From positions 1-5,821 of the forward strand of contig JAJYJA010000151.1 of assembly GCA_021789795.1 (NCBI GenBank): 5,821 bases of DNA, in the 5' to 3' direction. This stretch comes from Deltaproteobacteria bacterium (GTDB lineage: Bacteria; Desulfobacterota; Desulfobulbia; Desulfobulbales; VMSU01). A program made the translations under genes and the position numbers. This document shows positions 1-5,821 of the stretch, piece by piece. Position 1 is the stretch's first letter; every line of letters begins with the position of its first letter. The notes under the pieces were generated by a model. That model saw only the letters and a program-made list of their open reading frames with translations, did not search any database and was not told where the DNA came from.

Positions 1-19
1 TTGGCACCGGCTGTGGGCC

Positions 20-127
20 GTAACTATTCAGCCGCGCCCCAGATGCGCGAAACCAGCCGGCGAGCTATACTTTTTGGTATGTGAGCCGGCTGGTGACAAA
101 GCAGATGGGGTGCGGCTGGATAGTTAC
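20..127. repeat. Nested long inverted repeat downstream of the chaperone gene
   Basis: The outer arms are 21 nt each (20-40 and 107-127) and match at 19 of 21 positions; GTAACTAT at the left end faces ATAGTTAC at the right end. Inside, ACCAGCCGGC (52-61) and GCCGGCTGGT (85-94) are perfectly complementary, and ATAC (67-70) pairs with GTAT (77-80) around a TTTTTG loop. The two internal loops are 11 and 12 nt. It starts 12 nt past the chaperone stop codon. No T-run follows the stem on either strand, so it is not a standard intrinsic terminator. It could be a MITE-like or REP-like dispersed element, or an mRNA 3'-end stabiliser. The structure is read directly from the sequence; its class is inferred. 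Confidence 0.85.
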
Positions 128-139
128 CCGCCGGTTAAC

Positions 140-1150
140 TTATTGGGTCAGGTCCATGAGCTGGATGTCCGCCCCCTTCCGCAGGCCGGCCAGCCATTGG
201 TTAACCATCGCTTGGCGTTTGCCTTGTTTGAGCTGGTTCTCCAGAAAGGGGGTGGCCTCGGCCAGCGACTTGTTGACCGCCGGCCGGTAGCCGATCAGTT
301 GCACGATATGCAAATTGCCGTCCATCTCCACCGGCTCCGACCACTTGTAGGGCTTGAGCACCCTGGCCGCCTCGAACAGGGAGCGGTTCTTGGTCTGGTC
401 CAGGGTCACGCCCTTTTGCAGGGCGAAATTTTTGTCCTCCGGGAGCTTGCCGGGGTCGTTGCCGTACTTGTCGATGATTTCCTGCCGCACCTGCTTGGCC
501 TTGGCCACCGAGTCGGCGGCCTTGGGGTCGGAGAAGAATACCAGATCGTTGACCTGTACCAGCTCGTCGGTGACGAATAGCTGGCGCTTCTCCGCCTCGT
601 AGGCCTTTTTTATTTCCTGGTCGCTGACCTTGATCTTGGCGTCGAACTCCTGCTCGATGAACATCTGGATGGTCTCGAAGCGCTGCATCTGATTCTCGAA
701 CTCCTTTTCGTCCCCGAACTGGTTGTTGATGAAGTGCTGGAAGTCGGCCTCGGTCTTGAACCGCTTCTTGACTTGGGCGATCTTCTCCTTCAGTCGCTCC
801 GGCGGCACGCCCTTGATCACCGCCTTGGCCTTCTGGTAGGCCAGCTCCTCGGTGATCAGCTTGTTGGTCGCCTCCTTCTTGATCTCTTGCGCCAACAAGG
901 GTGAAATCGCCTCGCTGCCGTGTTCGGTGCGGGAAATTTCACTCATCTTGCGCATCAGTTGCGCCATGTTGATGACCTGGCCGTTCACCTTGGCGACCAC
1001 TACCTTTTCCGCATCGCCGTGGCTGGCGGCCATGCCCTTCGGGGGCGGGGCCGCGGCTGGGGTCGCGGCCCGGACTAGCGGTTGCGGCAGGGCGAGGAGG
1101 AGAAGCAGGCTGGCGGAAAGCAGGAAGCTTTTGGTCTTGACGGGTGGCAT
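140..1150 (-). CDS. Periplasmic SurA/PrsA-like chaperone with degenerate parvulin (peptidyl-prolyl isomerase) domain
   Basis: The protein has 336 residues. It most likely helps an exported protein fold in the periplasm. The start at 1150 is chosen because AGGAGA lies 5 nt upstream and a signal peptide follows directly (MPPVKTK, then a leucine-rich core at residues 9-21, likely cleavage after VRA near 28). A longer in-frame reading back to 1315 exists but runs into a repeat element and has no signal peptide at its front. After an Ala/Pro linker, VVAKVNGQVI (residues 50-59) is the typical opening of SurA_N/PrsA-type chaperone domains. A charged helical stretch runs to about 187. A parvulin-like region covers about 193-288 and ends with GNLHIVQLIGY, the usual strand before the last helix. 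The C-terminal helix (about 294-325, QLKQGKRQ...WLAGL) is also typical. The first catalytic His motif and the GG-loop of active parvulins are not seen, so it may be chaperone-only. It is the last gene of the apparent operon. The family call is secure; the client is unknown. Confidence 0.88.
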   Translation of the reverse strand: MPPVKTKSFLLSASLLLLLALPQPLVRAATPAAAPPPKGMAASHGDAEKVVVAKVNGQVINMAQLMRKMSEISRTEHGSEAISPLLAQEIKKEATNKLITEELAYQKAKAVIKGVPPERLKEKIAQVKKRFKTEADFQHFINNQFGDEKEFENQMQRFETIQMFIEQEFDAKIKVSDQEIKKAYEAEKRQLFVTDELVQVNDLVFFSDPKAADSVAKAKQVRQEIIDKYGNDPGKLPEDKNFALQKGVTLDQTKNRSLFEAARVLKPYKWSEPVEMDGNLHIVQLIGYRPAVNKSLAEATPFLENQLKQGKRQAMVNQWLAGLRKGADIQLMDLTQ

Positions 1151-1155
1151 TGGGG

Positions 1156-1161
1156 TCTCCT
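1156..1161 (-). promoter_or_regulatory. Ribosome binding site of the chaperone gene
   Basis: AGGAGA on the minus strand lies 5 nt before the ATG at 1150. This fixes the start at 1150 rather than at the upstream in-frame ATG at 1315, which lies inside the repeat element. Confidence 0.8.
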
Positions 1162-1187
1162 GGGGATTTTTATGGGGTGCGGATCGT

Positions 1188-1340
1188 TGATGGCGTCGCA
1201 AAAAGACCGATCTACTGCGGCGCGTGGCGGTTTGGCTCGTTCGGCATACCATCTGTATGGCCTCACTCGCCAAACACACCCCGCGCCTTGCATATCGGCC
1301 CTTTTGCTTAGCCATCGGCTACCTTTTTGCGAGATCATCA
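1188..1340. repeat. Long imperfect inverted-repeat element between the barrel and chaperone genes
   Basis: The 243 bp gap 1151-1393 contains no credible gene and is mostly this element. GCAAAAAG (1198-1205) pairs with CTTTTTGC (1323-1330), CCGAT (1207-1211) with ATCGG (1294-1298), GGCGCG (1219-1224) with CGCGCC (1282-1287), GTTTGGC (1230-1236) with GCCAAAC (1269-1275), and CATAC (1245-1249) with GTATG (1255-1259), all in nested order around one centre near 1252. The ends (TGATGG... and ...GATCATCA) are roughly symmetrical. Its look, with TCGCAAAAAG near one end and CTTTTTGCGAGA near the other, resembles dispersed intergenic palindromes I recall from Geobacter-type genomes; this recollection is unverified. 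Transcribed with the operon, it would fold into a long hairpin. Confidence 0.8.
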
Positions 1341-1393
1341 TCGTTAATAGGTGTTTTTTGGGGCCGGCGTGGGTCGTTCTGGGGGTTTCTGGT

Positions 1394-4000
1394 TCATAGC
1401 AGTTGCCGGACGATGGTCAGTACCACCGAGGTGGAGTCGCTCTGCTCGTTGCGCAGCCATCGGGCCTGGGCGGATTGCAGGAGCAGCTCCTCGTCGGAGT
1501 GGTAGTCGGAAAACGAGTAGTTGGCGTTCAAGTTGATGCTGGTCGCCCCCAGCACCCAGGCCCGTCCGGCGTTTAACCCGTACTGTAAGCGGTTGGATTT
1601 CATGTTCTGGTCGCCGTGGGTGGTCTCCCAGATGTAGCTGATGTAGCTGTTTAGGGTGCATTCGACCCAGGGGATCTGGAATCCCCGGCTGAGGGTGAGC
1701 GAGTTCTGGAGGTCAACGAGTTTGTTGGTGCCCAGATCCTGGGTCGGCACCAGGGCCCCGTAGGCGAAGCCCATGCGGAAGATGTTGCCCCGGGTGTAGT
1801 TGTAGAGGGTCTGGGCCTTGAGCACGGCCTTGAGGAAGGGCACCGGGCTGGTCAGGCTCGCGGTTGACGAGTAGCCGTCCTCGGTCGAGACGAAGGAGGT
1901 CTGGCTGAAGGTAATGTTGTTGCTCGCGTCGGTGAACTTGTCGTAACCGTGCCCGGTCTCGTAGGAGCTGTGGGCGTCGGCGGACAGCGACAGGCTGACG
2001 AATTTTAGGAACATCTTCGACCAGTCGTAGGAGGCCCGGGTGGTGTCGATGATTGCGTCGCCGCTCTGGTCGGGCGGGGCGGCGGTGGTGGTGGCGGTAT
2101 TGTTAAGGGTGGGGACCTTGCCCATGCCGTTGATCCAGCGCCGCGAGGTCTCGATCTTGAACTTGTTGATGTGGTAGCCGATGCTGGCCAGGTCGTCGGT
2201 CACCTTGGGCGCCAGGGGGGTGCCGCTGAACTGGCCGTCCTGGGTGGTGACGGTGTGTTGATATTTGGCCGACCAGCGCTGGAAGAGGTTGATGCCCGCC
2301 GAGGCGGAGATGGTGTGGGAGTTGATCTTGGCCGGGGTGAGATAGGTGGTGACCCGGAACTGGAAGGGGCCGTATGTGCTGCCGACTTGCAGCAAGTTGT
2401 AATAGGTGGAGTTAAGGTACGGTTTAACGTTGCCGGTTATCCAGACCTCCCGGGGGTCGTTGGGGTTGAAGGTGTAGTCGCTGCCGTTTAGGGCGCTCCA
2501 GCAGGCGTTGGCGGTTCTGGGGTTCTGCACGGCGTTGGCGCAGTTGGTGTTGCTTGCCGGGTTGTCGGACAACACCTCGACGATGATCGGGCTGGAGAGG
2601 TCGGTGGTGGTGTCCAGCCGGATCCGGTTGTCGTTTAGGCGCACGGCGTTTTGGCCGTCATATTTGCTGTAGGTGAGGTATTGGGCGCTGACCCCGGTTT
2701 GATTGTTGTCGCTGTTCTGGGTCGAGAGGGTGGCGGTGGCCAGGCTGTTGGCGGGCAGCAGCTTCTGGTAGTCGCTCTCCAGACCCCAATTTTTCTCCTC
2801 GTTGGTGCCCTTGGTAGGCTCCTGATCAGACGGATGGCCGCTAAGGTCGGTCATGGTGTCGGTGCGCTTGTCATCGGTGGTGCGGCTGTCGGTGGTGAAG
2901 CGGGTGACCAGGCTGTCGTAGAGCCGGTGGGTCAGGTCGAACTTGTAGCCCTTATCGTCGCGGGAGGAGGCGCTTTTGGAGTTGTAGGAGGTAATGCTGG
3001 AGCCGGCAGCGCCCAGGCCGCTCGGCTGCGGCCGGGTGCTGTTGTCGTTTGATTGGTTGCCCCAGAGGTTCAGGCGGCTAGTCAAGTGCCAGGGCAACTG
3101 GGCGCCGATGTTCTCGTTGACGCTTTGCAGGTCGTTGCTGTAGGTGGTTTTGGGTGTCTGGCCGGGCCCGGTTATCGCCCCGGTGAACACCCCGTCTTCG
3201 TGATTGAAGTTAGATTGGTTTAAGTCGGTTGAGAAGTCGAAGATCTTGTAGTTGAAGTGGTTGCTGATCGATGTCTGTTGGTTGTCGCCGTTTCCTTGCA
3301 TCTTTCGGTTGGGATCGTTGCTGTCGTTGGCGTCGTTATCGGTCTGATAGCGGAGCGTGGCGTTGGTTGAGAAGTCTTTAAGCCAGCCAAATTTCGCCTT
3401 GTTGAAGGAGCCGAACAGGTTGTATATATCGTTGTCGCTGGAGGTGTCGCTATCGCTGCGGTTGGTTTTCTGATAACGGAACTTGGCGCTGTAGAACTGC
3501 TTGCGGTAGCTTAAATTCGCCCCCGACTGGGTAGTCTGCTGTTGCCCCATGTTGTTGGACGAGGAGGTGGAGAAGGGCTTGTCCCGCTTGGTGTACAGCT
3601 CCAGGTTGTAGGGTTTGTTCTGTAGAAACATCCCCCGCAGGTTGTAGTTGTCGAGGCCGCCACCCTGCGATTGATCCTGGTTGTCGTAGTAGATGCGGGT
3701 CTGATCCTGGCCGTGGGAGACTGAGGCATCGAAGGCCATCAGGGCGGGGTCATAGACGAAGCCGGTGGTGGCGAGATCCAGGGTCTCGCGCAGGCCCCGC
3801 CGCTCGTCGGCGACGGCGGTGGTTTGGTCGGTCTTGGAGTGATCCTTGGCAAATACCGATTGCAGGGTCAGGGTGGCGTTGTAGTCGGTGAGGATAGGCT
3901 TGTAGTCCGACATCCTGGCCGTGGCCGGGCGCACCCCGCCCGTCTCCATGACGATCATGGCTAGTAGCGACAGGCTGCGGCGGGTTAAGCGCTTATTCAT
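1394..4000 (-). CDS. Large outer-membrane beta-barrel-like protein (putative porin), unnamed family
   Basis: The protein has 868 residues. The N-terminus (MNKRLTRR, hydrophobic SLSLLAMIVM, then RPATA) reads as a signal peptide cleaved near residue 28. The mature protein is rich in Asn, Asp, Ser, Thr, Gln and Tyr, with many short alternating polar/hydrophobic segments (for example YNLELYTK at 131, SAKFRYQK at 171, HTISASAGINLF at 562, SINLNANYSF at 821) separated by long polar loops. This is the pattern of an outer-membrane barrel. The segment at 72-99 (LDLATTGFVYDPALMAFDASVSHG) resembles the opening repeat of large barrels found in many anaerobic and metal-reducing proteobacteria. Residues about 450-545 break the pattern and look like an inserted globular module containing Cys487 and Cys500. 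There is no CXXCH motif. The last residue is Leu rather than the aromatic residue common in barrels. The ribosome binding site is weak (AGG 12 nt before the ATG). The function is not known from sequence; a porin or conduit role is inferred from fold and neighbours. Confidence 0.85.
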   Translation of the reverse strand: MNKRLTRRSLSLLAMIVMETGGVRPATARMSDYKPILTDYNATLTLQSVFAKDHSKTDQTTAVADERRGLRETLDLATTGFVYDPALMAFDASVSHGQDQTRIYYDNQDQSQGGGLDNYNLRGMFLQNKPYNLELYTKRDKPFSTSSSNNMGQQQTTQSGANLSYRKQFYSAKFRYQKTNRSDSDTSSDNDIYNLFGSFNKAKFGWLKDFSTNATLRYQTDNDANDSNDPNRKMQGNGDNQQTSISNHFNYKIFDFSTDLNQSNFNHEDGVFTGAITGPGQTPKTTYSNDLQSVNENIGAQLPWHLTSRLNLWGNQSNDNSTRPQPSGLGAAGSSITSYNSKSASSRDDKGYKFDLTHRLYDSLVTRFTTDSRTTDDKRTDTMTDLSGHPSDQEPTKGTNEEKNWGLESDYQKLLPANSLATATLSTQNSDNNQTGVSAQYLTYSKYDGQNAVRLNDNRIRLDTTTDLSSPIIVEVLSDNPASNTNCANAVQNPRTANACWSALNGSDYTFNPNDPREVWITGNVKPYLNSTYYNLLQVGSTYGPFQFRVTTYLTPAKINSHTISASAGINLFQRWSAKYQHTVTTQDGQFSGTPLAPKVTDDLASIGYHINKFKIETSRRWINGMGKVPTLNNTATTTAAPPDQSGDAIIDTTRASYDWSKMFLKFVSLSLSADAHSSYETGHGYDKFTDASNNITFSQTSFVSTEDGYSSTASLTSPVPFLKAVLKAQTLYNYTRGNIFRMGFAYGALVPTQDLGTNKLVDLQNSLTLSRGFQIPWVECTLNSYISYIWETTHGDQNMKSNRLQYGLNAGRAWVLGATSINLNANYSFSDYHSDEELLLQSAQARWLRNEQSDSTSVVLTIVRQLL

Positions 4001-4029
4001 GCCCGGCTTTGACCTGCGGGGGGCGAGGT

Positions 4030-4042
4030 GGAGACCGTCTCC
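4030..4042. repeat. Short perfect dyad in the lipoprotein-barrel gap
   Basis: GGAGAC and GTCTCC flank a single C, a 13 bp dyad 30 nt upstream of the barrel gene start. It is too tight for a good RNA hairpin, but could be a protein-binding half-site pair or chance. Otherwise the 99 bp gap 4001-4099 shows no terminator and no convincing promoter, which supports co-transcription. Confidence 0.4.
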
Positions 4043-4099
4043 GGGCAGCTTGGCGGGTGCCTAGTTGCAAAATTACCTGCCCTTTAATCCCCGCTTGCG

Positions 4100-5287
4100 T
4101 CACTTGCTTAGTTTCTTGCCCTTGTCCCGCTCCAACTTCTCCAGCATCTCCTGATAGAGTTGCTGGTCGGACTTGTATTTTGCGCCCTGCATCCGGCCGT
4201 AGGCATAGACGTTGATCGCCTGGTGCTTGTTGAACTGGCTGGTGATTAAGATCAGATACTCGATCTCGAAGCCGGGGGCCGCGTACTGCTTGAAGAGGTT
4301 GACGTTGTTGTAATCGATGTCCACGGCGGCGGGCAGGGTGAGCGAGCCTGGCTGGCCGGTCTCGTTGCCGAAGTAGGTCAGCAACTGGCCGGTGTTGGAG
4401 AAGACCTGCACCACGTCGTAGGCGGCGTCCACCACGTACATCCGGCCCTGATGGTCGATGGCGATGCCCCGCGGCCGCCCGAAGAATCCGGGGCTGTCGC
4501 CCACCCCGCCCAGGCCGCCCCGGAAATGGCCGTCGCGGTCGTACTTCATCACCATGAAGTGGTAGGCATCCACCACGTACAGGTAGCCGTCCTTGTCAAA
4601 GGCGAGCCCGTAGGCGATGCCCAGGGTCTGCTCCGGGGTGCCCTTGCGGCCGATGGTGCTGACCAGCTTGCCGGATTTGAGGTCGAAGACCTTGACCCCG
4701 CCGGTCAGCCGGGTGGAGTCGGCCACGTAGAGCTTGCCCTCGAAGACCTGGGCGTCAACCGGCTTCCACTGGTCCGGGCTGGAGAAGCCCCGGATGAACT
4801 GGTTGTTGGCGTTGTACTCCAGTACCTGGGCCCGCACCGGGTCGCAGACGTAGATGTTGCCCTGAGGATCCGAGGTGACGTTGATGGGCTCGATCACCTT
4901 GCCGGGGCCCACCGAACCGGGGAAGGGGCCGAATTTTTTCTTGTTTAAGTCAAAGAGAAAGACCCCCGCCGAGGTGTCGCCCAGGTAGATCACCCCGTTG
5001 CTGATCGTCACCCCGTAGGGCTTTTTGAGCACGTCGTTCTTGGTTTTTTTTTCGCCCAGAAAGCTGTCCAGCCCCCCGGCCTTGGTGCTGAAATCGTCCT
5101 TGCCGTTGAAGCTGGTCAGGAACTGATAGCGGGGCGGTTCCGGCAGCGGGGGATAGAAGATGGGGCCGGCGGTCTTTTTCGCCTCCGGGGCCGGCTGGCT
5201 CACGCAGCCGCCTAGGGCCAGTGCTAGTAGGGGGATAAGCGCTAAAATATATCTGGTAAAATTATGCCGTTTGGGGTAGCGTGGCAT
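4100..5287 (-). CDS. Outer-membrane lipoprotein with six-bladed NHL-type beta-propeller
   Basis: The protein has 395 residues. A lipoprotein signal peptide is clear: MPRYPKRH, hydrophobic residues 13-25, and lipobox LGGC with the lipidated Cys at 28. Residue +2 is Val, so no inner-membrane retention Asp is present and an outer-membrane location is likely. A Pro-rich entry segment (FYPPLPEPPRYQFL, 44-57) is typical of this propeller lipoprotein group. NHL-like blades follow at about 89-114, 133-159, 175-203, 224-250 and 271-297, each with the pattern P-x-G-hydrophobic, then a Gly turn, (I/L/M)Y(V/L), Asp and a final hydrophobic strand (for example GRMYVVDAAYDVVQVF). A sixth, divergent blade spans about 318-364. 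A charged helical tail (370-395, ending KGKKLSK) closes it. Such propellers mostly bind proteins or ligands; no catalytic residues are apparent. It is the first gene of the apparent operon, 99 bp ahead of the barrel gene, with a strong ribosome binding site. The fold is confident; the partner is unknown. Confidence 0.9.
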   Translation of the reverse strand: MPRYPKRHNFTRYILALIPLLALALGGCVSQPAPEAKKTAGPIFYPPLPEPPRYQFLTSFNGKDDFSTKAGGLDSFLGEKKTKNDVLKKPYGVTISNGVIYLGDTSAGVFLFDLNKKKFGPFPGSVGPGKVIEPINVTSDPQGNIYVCDPVRAQVLEYNANNQFIRGFSSPDQWKPVDAQVFEGKLYVADSTRLTGGVKVFDLKSGKLVSTIGRKGTPEQTLGIAYGLAFDKDGYLYVVDAYHFMVMKYDRDGHFRGGLGGVGDSPGFFGRPRGIAIDHQGRMYVVDAAYDVVQVFSNTGQLLTYFGNETGQPGSLTLPAAVDIDYNNVNLFKQYAAPGFEIEYLILITSQFNKHQAINVYAYGRMQGAKYKSDQQLYQEMLEKLERDKGKKLSK

Positions 5288-5293
5288 GGTGGA

Positions 5294-5302
5294 TTCCTCC
5301 TT
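5294..5302 (-). promoter_or_regulatory. Strong ribosome binding site of the propeller lipoprotein gene
   Basis: AAGGAGGAA on the minus strand places GGAGG 8 nt before the ATG at 5287. It is near-perfect Shine-Dalgarno and confirms the start, which also gives a complete lipoprotein signal peptide. Confidence 0.88.
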
Positions 5303-5445
5303 TATCTAAATGGTTAGGTAAGGATGCGGGCCCTGGTCTGCTTGCCGTCCATGTGGTTGGCGCGGGGGGCGGGTCAAGGGGAGTAGTGCTGGTGCGGATG
5401 GCCTCTTATGGTTATTTAGGAATCGTCAACGGGCAAACGCAGGCC

Positions 5446-5475
5446 ATCATAACGCAAGGATGCGCCGCTTGTAAA
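5446..5475 (-). promoter_or_regulatory. Candidate sigma70-type promoter of the three-gene operon
   Basis: Reading the minus strand, TTTACA (5470-5475, five of six matches to the -35 consensus) is followed by an 18 nt spacer and TATGAT (5446-5451, five of six matches to the -10 consensus). Transcription would start near 5439 and leave a leader of about 150 nt before the lipoprotein ATG. A dyad, CGCTT-GTA-AAGCG (5466-5478), overlaps the -35 box and could be an operator. I looked for c-di-GMP (GEMM) riboswitch motifs in the leader and did not see them. The match is by eye only. Confidence 0.6.
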
Positions 5476-5490
5476 GCGATAGCTTAATTC

Positions 5491-5532
5491 ACGGGACAGG
5501 AGACAGGGAACAGGAGACGGGAGGAGACAGGG
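5491..5532. repeat. Purine-rich degenerate tandem repeat
   Basis: Units of the form GGGACAGGAGACAGG, GGAACAGGAGACGGG and GGAGGAGACAGGG follow each other, giving 42 nt with only A, C and G on the plus strand. The word GGAGACAGG or GGAGACGGG recurs three times. The tract sits just upstream of the candidate promoter. It has no coding signal; it is most likely a dispersed intergenic repeat. Confidence 0.65.
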
Positions 5533-5600
5533 GGCGGCAGGCCAGTGCCTACTTGCCAACGGTTTTGAAAGAGATGACGTCCTTCTGAAGGAGATGATGT

Positions 5601-5670
5601 CGTCACCCCGGCGAAGGCCGGGGTCTAGCGCCCCTTGCGAGGCTGGATTCAGGCCGTCGCCGGCATGAAG
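5601..5670. repeat. Dispersed palindromic intergenic repeat
   Basis: Arms 5601-5628 and 5643-5670 are imperfectly complementary over 28 nt (about 20 matches). The left arm itself forms a perfect hairpin, CCCCGGC-GAAG-GCCGGGG (5606-5623). The form CGTCACCCCGGCGAAGGCCG with a downstream CTGGATTC mate is a widely known proteobacterial intergenic repeat style. Translating it gives the familiar spurious peptide LDPGLRRGDD, so reading frames across it are not genes. Confidence 0.8.
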
Positions 5671-5674
5671 AGAC

Positions 5675-5721
5675 AGTGGCAACAAGTAGGTCACGTAATT
5701 TTGCCACTAGCCACTAACCAC
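5675..5721. repeat. Hairpin with adjoining CCACTAR heptamer repeats
   Basis: AGTGGCAA (5675-5682) and TTGCCACT (5701-5708) are perfectly complementary with an 18 nt loop. The right arm overlaps a short tandem series, CCACTAG (5704-5710), CCACTAA (5711-5717) and CCAC (5718-5721). No run of T follows, so a terminator role is unclear. Confidence 0.55.
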
Positions 5722-5821
5722 ATTAAGGTTGCTGATGGGGTGATTTTCCCCTTTGTTGAGAAAATTCGCCCTGCTTGAGGTCTCCGGGGCTGGGACTGGG
5801 GTGATAAGGCGCGGCGGTGAG
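5722..5821. other. Right edge with no recognisable feature
   Basis: This last stretch has no ORF with a start and ribosome binding site and no clear repeat. Open frames enter from beyond 5821 on the minus strand and stop soon (for example at a TAA near 5723), so the tail of an outside gene cannot be excluded, but their composition does not look coding. Confidence 0.4.

Noticed and set aside
1..19. Sigma54-like TTGGCAC at the left edge
   Set aside because: The required GC element at the correct -12 spacing is absent.
20..127. Intrinsic transcription terminator
   Set aside because: The stem is strong, but no T-run follows it on either strand; the only T-run is in the loop.
1151..1315. N-terminal extension of the chaperone by 55 residues
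   Set aside because: It lies in the repeat element, has no ribosome binding site and would bury the signal peptide.
2171..3052. Long plus-strand reading frames opposite the barrel gene
   Set aside because: They are Gly/Val/Ala-rich shadows of the minus-strand gene's codon bias, with no signals of their own.
4451..4948. Plus-strand reading frame opposite the propeller gene
   Set aside because: It is a shadow of the regular NHL coding sequence with low-complexity composition.
5288..5440. Possible c-di-GMP riboswitch in the leader
   Set aside because: The conserved GEMM motifs (such as GCAAA with the expected spacing and tetraloop-receptor pairing) are not visible.
5416..5694. Minus-strand 92-residue reading frame in the upstream region
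   Set aside because: It is a translation of the palindromic and purine-rich repeats (peptide LDPGLRRGDD), and it has no ribosome binding site.
1..5821. CRISPR array, tRNA or rRNA gene
   Set aside because: No regularly spaced repeats and no recognisable structural RNA sequences were seen.

Overview
The window holds three genes, all on the minus strand and probably read as one unit from right to left. They are a signal-peptide lipoprotein with an NHL-type beta-propeller (4100-5287), a very large outer-membrane beta-barrel-like protein (1394-4000), and a periplasmic SurA/PrsA-like chaperone of the parvulin isomerase superfamily (140-1150). All three are exported envelope proteins of a Gram-negative cell. 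The moderately high GC, the type of dispersed palindromic repeats and this gene combination suggest a Desulfuromonas/Geobacter- or Desulfobulbus-like bacterium. That placement is inference, since there is no rRNA or other marker gene in the window.

Region by region, from the promoter side: 5288-5821 has no credible gene. It contains a purine-rich degenerate repeat, a palindromic intergenic repeat, a small hairpin with heptamer repeats, a good sigma70-type promoter (5446-5475, reading left), a leader of about 150 nt and a strong ribosome binding site. The lipoprotein gene follows, then a 99 bp gap with a short dyad, then the barrel gene, then a 243 bp gap filled mostly by a long imperfect inverted repeat (1188-1340). 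The chaperone gene is last, and beyond its stop codon lies a striking nested inverted repeat (20-127).

A working model is that the chaperone escorts the unfolded barrel (or a partner encoded outside the window) across the periplasm, the barrel sits in the outer membrane, and the lipoprotein propeller is anchored beside it. Sets of NHL propeller, large barrel and PPIase-like protein are, from general knowledge, found near multihaem c-type cytochrome genes in metal-reducing bacteria. No CXXCH haem motif is present in these three proteins, so a role in extracellular electron transfer is only a hypothesis that rests on genes outside the window.
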